Assembly: GCA_937858775.1 (NCBI GenBank)
Contig: CALLYX010000334.1
Coordinates: 1 to 10,327 of the forward strand
Reading direction: 5' to 3'
Origin: an uncultured bacterium
Lineage (GTDB): Bacteria; Auribacterota; Tritonobacteria; UBA1439
DNA length: 10,327 nucleotides
The translations under genes and the position numbers were made by a program. Each line of letters starts with the position of its first letter. The first letter of the stretch is position 1. This document shows, piece by piece, positions 6,211-10,327 of this stretch. The notes beneath the pieces are model-generated. The model ran no database searches and was not told where the DNA came from. It saw only the letters and a list, made by a program, of their open reading frames with translations.

Positions 6211-6783
6211 GTGGATACAGACGACTTCGATCGCATCTACAATGATCACGGTCCCCTTGTCTGGTCGATCATTAGGGCGGCAGGGGTGCCGCGGAACGAC
6301 GCCGAGGACCTGTTCATGCGCTCATGGGAGTCGATCGCGCATGGGATACACCGTTTCTCCGGCAAGTCGAAAATGAGCACCTGGATCGCCGGCATTGTCA
6401 GGCATAAATGCATCGATCACCTTCGAAGGAAGAGGCCCGAGTCGGCCGCCGGCCCTGAGGAGCTCGATGGGCTCGTCGGGGCCGAGTTCGTCCGGCCGCG
6501 CCCGCGCAGCGAGCATACCCTCACCCCCTACCTCCATGCTGTCGCCGGCGAGGCGCGCGCGCATATCGCCCGGGCCGTCGCCGCCCTCCCCGCTCTCCAG
6601 AGGACGATCTTCACGCTGTGGATGGAGGGATTCGACTACGCGACCATAGCGAGTGTGGCGAACCGTACGGGGACCGGGCACGTCGACAGGAGCGGCATCG
6701 GCGTCACCCTCCTTCGGGCGAGGGCCTCCATCCGCGGGCTCCTCCACAAGGCGGGGATACGCGGAATCGAAGATCTGTTGTAA
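6211..6783 (+). CDS. ECF-type RNA polymerase sigma factor with atypical region 4.2
   Basis: A 190-residue, two-domain sigma70-family protein. The GTG start at 6211 follows GGGGGGA with short spacing and agrees with the strong promoter upstream. Region 2 spans about residues 4-76: DDFDRIYNDHGPLVWSIIR, then DAEDLFMRSW (30-39; families usually have DxxQexf), RFSGKSKMSTWIAGIVRHKCIDHLRRKRP (48-76), the -10 recognition helix region. Region 4 spans about 119-178: AALPALQRTIFTLWMEGFDYATIASVANR, then RARASIRGLL. Between the IA of the first helix and RAR there are 21 residues where the common ECF pattern (EILGISVGTVKSRLH) has about 15, so the helix-turn-helix seems to carry an insertion of about six residues. 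No extra C-terminal domain is present. The next gene is its likely anti-sigma factor, 77 bp downstream. Target promoters and inducing signal are unknown. Confidence 0.88.
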   Translation: MDTDDFDRIYNDHGPLVWSIIRAAGVPRNDAEDLFMRSWESIAHGIHRFSGKSKMSTWIAGIVRHKCIDHLRRKRPESAAGPEELDGLVGAEFVRPRPRSEHTLTPYLHAVAGEARAHIARAVAALPALQRTIFTLWMEGFDYATIASVANRTGTGHVDRSGIGVTLLRARASIRGLLHKAGIRGIEDLL

Positions 6784-6860
6784 CTATTTCCGGTTTCCTG
6801 CGACTAATATAGTGGGAACGGGATGCTGTCGAACGGGGGCGCTGAAAGCGCTGTGATCCG

Positions 6861-7850
6861 ATGAAATGCCTCACGCTGCTGCAGGTCAGGGATTACGCGG
6901 ACGGCGAGCTCGTCCACGGGGAGAAGCGAAAAGTCGAGGAACACCTCGCGTCCTGCCCGGCGTGCCGTGCCCTCCTTGAGAAGATGGGGCGCTTCGACGC
7001 GGTGATCCGCGCCTCTTCCTCGCCGCCATTCGGGCGCCCCCCCCGGGCGGATCCCGAGTGCCCCGGGGCGGAGGCAATCGCCGCCTTAATGGAGGATGGA
7101 ATCGAGGCCGCGGACGAACGCGCGCGGGTCGCCGCGCACGTCGCCGGCTGCCCCGCCTGCGCCGTCAAGGCGGCGGAAGCGATGGAGACATCGCGCCTCG
7201 TCGAGCGCCTTGAGGCGCGCGGCTTGGAATCGCCGCCCGGCACTCTCGTCGAGACGGTGCGCGCGAATGTGCGCGCGAATGTACGCCCGGAAGCGCCCGC
7301 TATGCTGGGGGAGATCGTCGCCTCGATACGGGAATTGATCGATCGTTTCGCGTCATGGGCCGGCGGCGCCCCTGCTTCGGCCGCCGCCGTGGTCGCCGAG
7401 ACGTACGCCGACTTTACCGCCGATCGCCCGACCCCCGTCCCGCCGGCGGCCGAAAAGGGAGCGAAGCCGCCGTCCCCCCGAACGCGGGCGAAAGCGCCCA
7501 GGGGCGGGAAAGGCCGCCGCTTGTCCGAACGAACGCCGACGGCGCCACCTCGACCGCCCGAGTGGAGCCGGTGGGCGCTCGAGCGCACTTTCCTCCGGGA
7601 AGACCTGGCGATCCTTGTGTCTCTCGCCGCGAACGAGCGCCGGACGGTCGAGTGCACGGTCCGCCTAACGGACCGCTCAGGGAAACCGGTCGCCGCCGTG
7701 CCGGTCGAAATGAGGAAAGGAACCGCCACCCTGAGCGCCGAGCCGACGGGGATCGGTGGGGAGGCGTTGTTTAGGGACCTCGTCTCCGGGCAGTACCATT
7801 TCCTCATCCGCCGCGGCGGCGGGGCGAGGATCGGCGTGACGCTTCATTGA
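6861..7850 (+). CDS. Zinc-finger anti-sigma factor with two tandem ZAS domains and a C-terminal beta-sandwich-like domain
   Basis: A 329-residue protein, presumed to sequester the ECF sigma encoded just upstream. The first zinc-binding anti-sigma (ZAS) motif is C3, H28, C32, C35 (EEHLASCPACRALL), preceded by YADGEL, a common opening of these domains. A second set is C67, H93, C97, C100 (AAHVAGCPACAVKA), preceded by LMEDG. Residues about 105-180 are helical and include a short RANVRANVR repeat (12-bp tandem DNA repeat at 7257-7280). A Pro/Arg/Lys-rich linker of about 60 residues follows. The C-terminal 80 residues (VECTVRLTDRSGKPVAAVPVEMR, GEALFRDLVSGQYHFLIRR) resemble a carboxypeptidase-regulatory-like or Cna-B-type sandwich. 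No convincing transmembrane helix is visible, which differs from most anti-sigma factors with sensory C-termini. The start ATG has only a weak ribosome-binding site. The last 47 bp overlap the Nudix gene on the other strand. Confidence 0.82.
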   Translation: MKCLTLLQVRDYADGELVHGEKRKVEEHLASCPACRALLEKMGRFDAVIRASSSPPFGRPPRADPECPGAEAIAALMEDGIEAADERARVAAHVAGCPACAVKAAEAMETSRLVERLEARGLESPPGTLVETVRANVRANVRPEAPAMLGEIVASIRELIDRFASWAGGAPASAAAVVAETYADFTADRPTPVPPAAEKGAKPPSPRTRAKAPRGGKGRRLSERTPTAPPRPPEWSRWALERTFLREDLAILVSLAANERRTVECTVRLTDRSGKPVAAVPVEMRKGTATLSAEPTGIGGEALFRDLVSGQYHFLIRRGGGARIGVTLH

Positions 7851-8325
7851 TGGGCGGCGCGGGGTGGCGTTCTACGCCGCGGCGGCCCTGAAAATATTCT
7901 TCGAGGATCGCCCGGTGATCGAAGGCGATATCCGAGGGCAGCTCGCCGCGCGTGAAGGATCCGACCTCCGCGGCGTCCGAGCCGGCCGCCGGGTCCCCTT
8001 CCGCCTCGGCGGTATAGACGGCCGAGATCGTGTGGAAACGCGGGTCGCGGGCCGGATCGGAGAAGACGCCGAGGAGCCCCGTCAGCCGCACCCGAAGGCC
8101 GGTCTCTTCCTCGGCCTCCCGAACGGCGCACTCCTCCGCCCTCTCGCCGTACTCGACGAAGCCGCCCGGTATCGCCCATCCGTGCGGCGGGTTCCTGCGG
8201 CGGACCAGGATAACCGCCTCTTCCCCCTCCTTCACCCGCCTGATGATGATGTCGGCCGTCGGGAACGGGGCGATGCGGACGGGGAACTCCCGCCCGCATC
8301 CCGGACAGGTCGCGCCGCCTTTCAT
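7804..8325 (-). CDS. Nudix hydrolase (ADP-ribose pyrophosphatase / MutT-like)
   Basis: A 173-residue enzyme expected to hydrolyse a nucleoside-diphosphate derivative. The Nudix box is complete: G55-x5-E61-x7-R69-E70-A71-x-E73-E74-x-G76-L77. An N-terminal CPGCG (C7-C10) hints at half of a zinc ribbon, followed by the first strand FPTADIIIRR and HGWAIPGGFVEYGE. The body resembles NUDIX proteins annotated as ADP-ribose pyrophosphatases, but substrate cannot be fixed by sequence. ATG at 8325 is chosen because the zinc-ribbon family start aligns there and it sits 4 nt after the TGA of the TPR gene, with GGAG inside the end of that gene as ribosome-binding site; a longer frame upstream is only TPR antiframe. 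The tail after about residue 147 is Arg/Pro-rich, non-conserved in look, and lies in or near the overlap with the anti-sigma gene. Confidence 0.9.
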   Translation of the reverse strand: MKGGATCPGCGREFPVRIAPFPTADIIIRRVKEGEEAVILVRRRNPPHGWAIPGGFVEYGERAEECAVREAEEETGLRVRLTGLLGVFSDPARDPRFHTISAVYTAEAEGDPAAGSDAAEVGSFTRGELPSDIAFDHRAILEEYFQGRRGVERHPAPPINEASRRSSPRRRGG

Positions 8326-8329
8326 GGGA

Positions 8330-8960
8330 TCAGTAGCTCCTGGGACGCCTGAGCCGCGGCTTGGCCCGGACCGGCGTCGGGGTCGCTTCAGGCAGGGGCG
8401 TGGGAAGACCAAGGGCCAGGGCGACCTCCGGGATCGTCTTGCCATCCGGCCTCAGGGCGATATAGCGCGTGAACGCATCGACGGCCGCCGGCCTATCCTT
8501 GAGGTAATCGAAATAGATGAGCCCCATGTCGAGCCACGCCTCCGCGAGCCGCGGGTCCAGCCCGACCGCCTTCCTGTACTCCTCCACGGCGCCCGTGTAA
8601 TCCATGCGCAGCGCAAGGAGCGTGGCGAGGTTGTTATGAAGGGCGGCGTAGCCGGGATACGCCCTGACCCCATCCTCGGCCGCCTCGACAGCGGCGTCCA
8701 GCTTCTCCTGCCGTTGGCAGGCCAAGGCGAGGGCGTTGTGCAGCAGAGGGGTTCCGGCGCCTGCGGCGATGGCCGCGCGGTAGATCTCCTCGGCCTCCCG
8801 CCACGCACCGCGTTTCTCGCACGCCTCGGCAAGGCGGCGGGCGGCTTCCGCGCACCGATTCCGAGCCCCGGGAGTGAATCCGGCGCGTATATGCTCCGCT
8901 GCGTCGCGGAGCCGGCCCTCTTCGATAAGCAGGTCGGCGAGGGTGCAACCGCTGGTTGTC
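8330..8960 (-). CDS. Tetratricopeptide-repeat protein, 5'-truncated
   Basis: About 210 residues remain of a TPR protein, a helical scaffold for protein contacts. Four consecutive 34-residue repeats can be lined up: ...RRLAEACEKRGAWREAEEIYRAAI, HNALALACQRQEKLDAAVEAAE, HNNLATLLALRMDYTGAVEEYRKA, and WLDMGLIYFDYLKDRPAAVDAFTRY, with a further half repeat (LADLLIEEGRLRDAAEHI) at the N-terminal side. The C-terminus is a Pro/Arg-rich tail (PTPLPEATPTP, then KPRLRRPRSY). The coding frame runs out toward the right into non-TPR sequence and meets a stop at 8978-8980 with no plausible start, so the true N-terminus is missing; the break lies at about 8955-8976, where the insertion-sequence material begins. 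Its TGA is 4 nt from the Nudix start, so the two are co-transcribed. No partner can be named. Confidence 0.8.
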
Positions 8961-8975
8961 GGCAGGGACGGAAAA

Positions 8976-9044
8976 GGCTACCCTCTTGGTGTTCACCACC
9001 AAAACGGGCACGTGGCATAGCGCCATGGCCCAAGGAGGGTAGCC
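8976..9044 (+). promoter_or_regulatory. Inverted repeat that would sequester the transposase ribosome-binding site
   Basis: GGCTACCCTC (8976-8985) pairs perfectly with GAGGGTAGCC (9035-9044), and TTGG/CCAA can extend the stem past a one-base bulge. The right arm contains AAGGAGGG (9032-9039), the Shine-Dalgarno sequence 7-8 nt before the ATG at 9047. Inside, TTGGTG (8986-8991) can instead pair with CACCAA (8997-9002), a possible alternative fold. A transcript reading in from outside would include both arms and mask the start. This is a fold prediction by eye. Confidence 0.55.
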
Positions 9045-9046
9045 AG

Positions 9047-9889
9047 ATGGATATTCGGCCACACGATGAGAGGGACCTTCCAGGAGAGCTTGAGAAGCAA
9101 GTCCTGAATCTTGCCCAGCAGATGTGGCAAGCGATCATGGCAGATGGCTGTTCGCCGGCACAGGCCGAAGAACGGGTGGTCGAACTCAGTCGAACCGTGG
9201 GGCGCGAAGTGCTGTCCGAAGGTCTGTCGGAGCGCTACGGCAAGCAGCAGGGCCGCTACCGGGCGTGCCCGTGCGGAGAGCAACAGCGGTTTGAAGGGTA
9301 TCGGGCGCGGCAGGTGATGACGATGCTGGGGGCGGTGACGTACCGCCGCGCGTACTACCGTTGCGCTTCGTGCAAGGCCACCCACTACGCTGGCGAAGAG
9401 GCCCTGGGTCTGGAAGGCAGCAGCTTCAGTCTGCCCGCTCAGGAAGCGATCGCCCTGGTCAGCAGCGAGCTGCCCTTCCAACGGACGCAGGTGCTTCTGG
9501 GTCGGCTCAATGGCATCGCGGTGAGCATTAGCCACGCCGAGAACGTGTCGCGGGTGCATGGCGAACGTATCCAGGAGGCGCTTTCCCGAGAGCGGGAGCA
9601 ATTGTTCGAGGGCGACTTGAGTTACCTGCCGTCGGAACGGGAGCATCGGCTGTATGTCACCCTGGATGCCACGAAAACGCGATTTCGCGATGACTGGCAT
9701 GAGACTCGCGTGGGGGCAGTGTACAATGTCAAGCCCGGTCGCGACCGCTTGGATGAGCCGGACCGGACGACATATGTGGCGATGACGGCGGCCGCAGGCC
9801 TGGAAGATTTCGGCCGGTCTCTATACCAAGAAGCGGCCCGCCGCGGCGTTGACCATGCCGCCCAAGTGGTGGTGGTGGCCGACGGCGCG
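9047..9889 (+). CDS. ISKra4-family transposase, 3'-truncated
   Basis: Residues 1 to about 281 of a DDE transposase, roughly the N-terminal 60% of the usual length. The ATG at 9047 follows AAGGAGGG. There is a helical N-terminus, then a zinc-finger-like pair C74-P-C76-G and C106-A-S-C109 around RARQVMTMLGAVTYRRAYYRC, as commonly found in ISKra4 proteins. The catalytic core begins with LDATKTRFRDD (first Asp, D207), and the second Asp is D279 in VVVVADGA. The third acidic residue and the C-terminus are absent because the frame passes without a stop into a geranylgeranyl-reductase sequence. This protein cannot be an active transposase as it stands. The change of family falls inside VVVVADGA, a word both families share. 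Confidence 0.85.
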
Positions 9890-10327
9890 AACTCTCGCTT
9901 CGGCCGGGCCCTCGGCACCGCTCGCAACCGGTCCTACCCGCAGGGCATGGCGATCCGGACGTACTACGAGAGCCCCCTGCACGACGAGCCCTGGATCGAG
10001 AGCTGTCTCGACGTCCGGGACCGCAACGGCTCGTCGCTGCCGGGCTACGGGTGGATCTTCCCCGTGGGCAACGGCACCGTCAACGTCGGCATCGGCCTGC
10101 TGTCCACCTTCCGGGACTGGCGCGAGGTCAACACCACCCACCTGATGAACGAGTGGGCGGCCACGGCCCCCGCCTACTGGAAGATCGACCCCGATGCCCC
10201 GGTGGCCCCGCCCACCGGCGGACGCATCCCCATGGCCGGATCGGTCAACCCGAAGGTCGGCCCCACCTGGGCGGTGGTGGGAGACGCCGCCGGGTCGGTC
10301 AACCCGTTCAACGGCGAGGGCATCGAC
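9878..10327 (+). CDS. Geranylgeranyl reductase-type FAD oxidoreductase, both ends missing
   Basis: The same open frame continues from ADGANSRFGRALG with the middle part of a flavin-dependent geranylgeranyl reductase-like protein, an enzyme group that saturates isoprenoid chains of lipids or menaquinone. Landmarks are ADGANSRFGRALG, PGYGWIFPVGNGTVNVGIGLLST and GDAAGSVNPFNGEGID, the last being the second FAD-contact motif. The wording (TFRDW, NTTHLMN, PTGGRIPMAGSV) is typical of actinobacterial members often found near NADH dehydrogenase genes. About 146 residues are visible; the N-terminal dinucleotide-binding Rossmann segment is replaced by transposase sequence, and the C-terminus runs off the window. 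The gene body here is therefore not functional in this context, and I treat it as the third foreign block. Confidence 0.85.

Larger units (their letters stand above)
8961..9889 (+). mobile_element. Partial ISKra4-family insertion sequence (left part only)
   Basis: The stretch holds a short left non-coding end and the first two-thirds of an ISKra4-type transposase gene. The outer left boundary is not certain: TPR coding ends somewhere in 8955-8976 and no terminal inverted repeat can be confirmed because the right end is absent. No target-site duplication can be sought for the same reason. Either the element really interrupted the TPR gene and its right part was lost, or the block was joined artificially at both sides. 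The right limit is the shared word near 9866-9889. Confidence 0.65.

Noticed and set aside
6812..6828. A GGAAC-type ECF autoregulatory promoter before the anti-sigma gene
   Set aside because: GGAAC is present but the following GTC is far too close for a -10 element; the strong TTGCCA/TATAAT promoter upstream explains expression of both genes.
6893..7807. A 304-codon minus-strand open frame opposite the anti-sigma gene
   Set aside because: Ser/Arg/Ala-rich antiframe with no motifs; the plus strand carries two complete zinc-binding motifs.
8993..9700. A 235-codon minus-strand open frame opposite the transposase
   Set aside because: The plus strand carries the DDE transposase with ribosome-binding site and family motifs; the opposite frame has none.
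9047..10327. A genuine transposase-flavoprotein fusion enzyme
   Set aside because: The joined parts lack the third catalytic residue of the transposase and the N-terminal Rossmann fold of the reductase, and they meet at a shared word; an artefact is the simpler account.
1..10327. CRISPR array, prophage, toxin-antitoxin or defence module
   Set aside because: No regularly spaced repeats, no phage structural or integrase genes, and no small paired toxin-antitoxin frames with signatures were seen on either strand.

Overview
The window is a GC-rich bacterial stretch that reads best as a composite of at least three sequences, most likely joined during metagenome assembly. The central block (about 430-8960) is internally coherent. 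Both ends carry genes whose family signatures point to other lineages: an alphaproteobacterial-style peptidoglycan glycosyltransferase on the left (1 to about 430), and an ISKra4-like transposase running in frame into an actinobacterial-style geranylgeranyl reductase on the right (about 8961-10327). The centre looks like an uncultivated Gram-negative bacterium, with lipid-linked glycan enzymes, signal-peptide proteins and an ECF sigma/zinc-finger anti-sigma pair. A PVC- or Omnitrophota-like lineage would fit, but nothing in the window fixes the taxonomy.

Layout of the central block. On the minus strand a two-gene operon encodes a GT9 (heptosyltransferase-like) enzyme and then a GT2 polyprenyl-phosphate mannosyltransferase-like enzyme. 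A 100-bp divergent promoter region separates it from a plus-strand polytopic GT-C/ArnT-like membrane glycosyltransferase, followed by two predicted secreted beta-sandwich-type proteins that may be distant paralogues. A strong hairpin terminator, probably working in both directions, closes this block. Two tRNA genes follow on the minus strand, in transcription order tRNA-Thr(UGU) then tRNA-Tyr(GUA), both with encoded CCA and with a good sigma70-type promoter just upstream.

Next on the plus strand, a near-consensus promoter (TTGCCA, 17 bp, TATAAT) drives an ECF-type sigma factor whose region 4.2 appears to carry an insertion. Its partner is an unusual anti-sigma factor with two tandem zinc-binding domains, no obvious membrane anchor and a C-terminal beta-sandwich-like domain. 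On the minus strand a TPR protein, truncated at its N-terminus, is tightly coupled to a Nudix hydrolase whose 3' end overlaps the anti-sigma gene by 47 bp tail to tail.

How the genes fit together: GT9, GT2 and the GT-C enzyme make a plausible set for building and transferring sugars on lipid carriers for an envelope glycan. The GT2 product (polyprenyl-phosphate-sugar) is the usual donor type for GT-C enzymes. The sigma/anti-sigma pair is an independent regulatory unit whose signal and regulon cannot be read here. No clearly new defence or mobile system was found. The most notable points are the in-frame chimera at the shared VADGA-coding word, the hairpin that would hide the transposase ribosome-binding site, and the odd architectures of the sigma and anti-sigma proteins.
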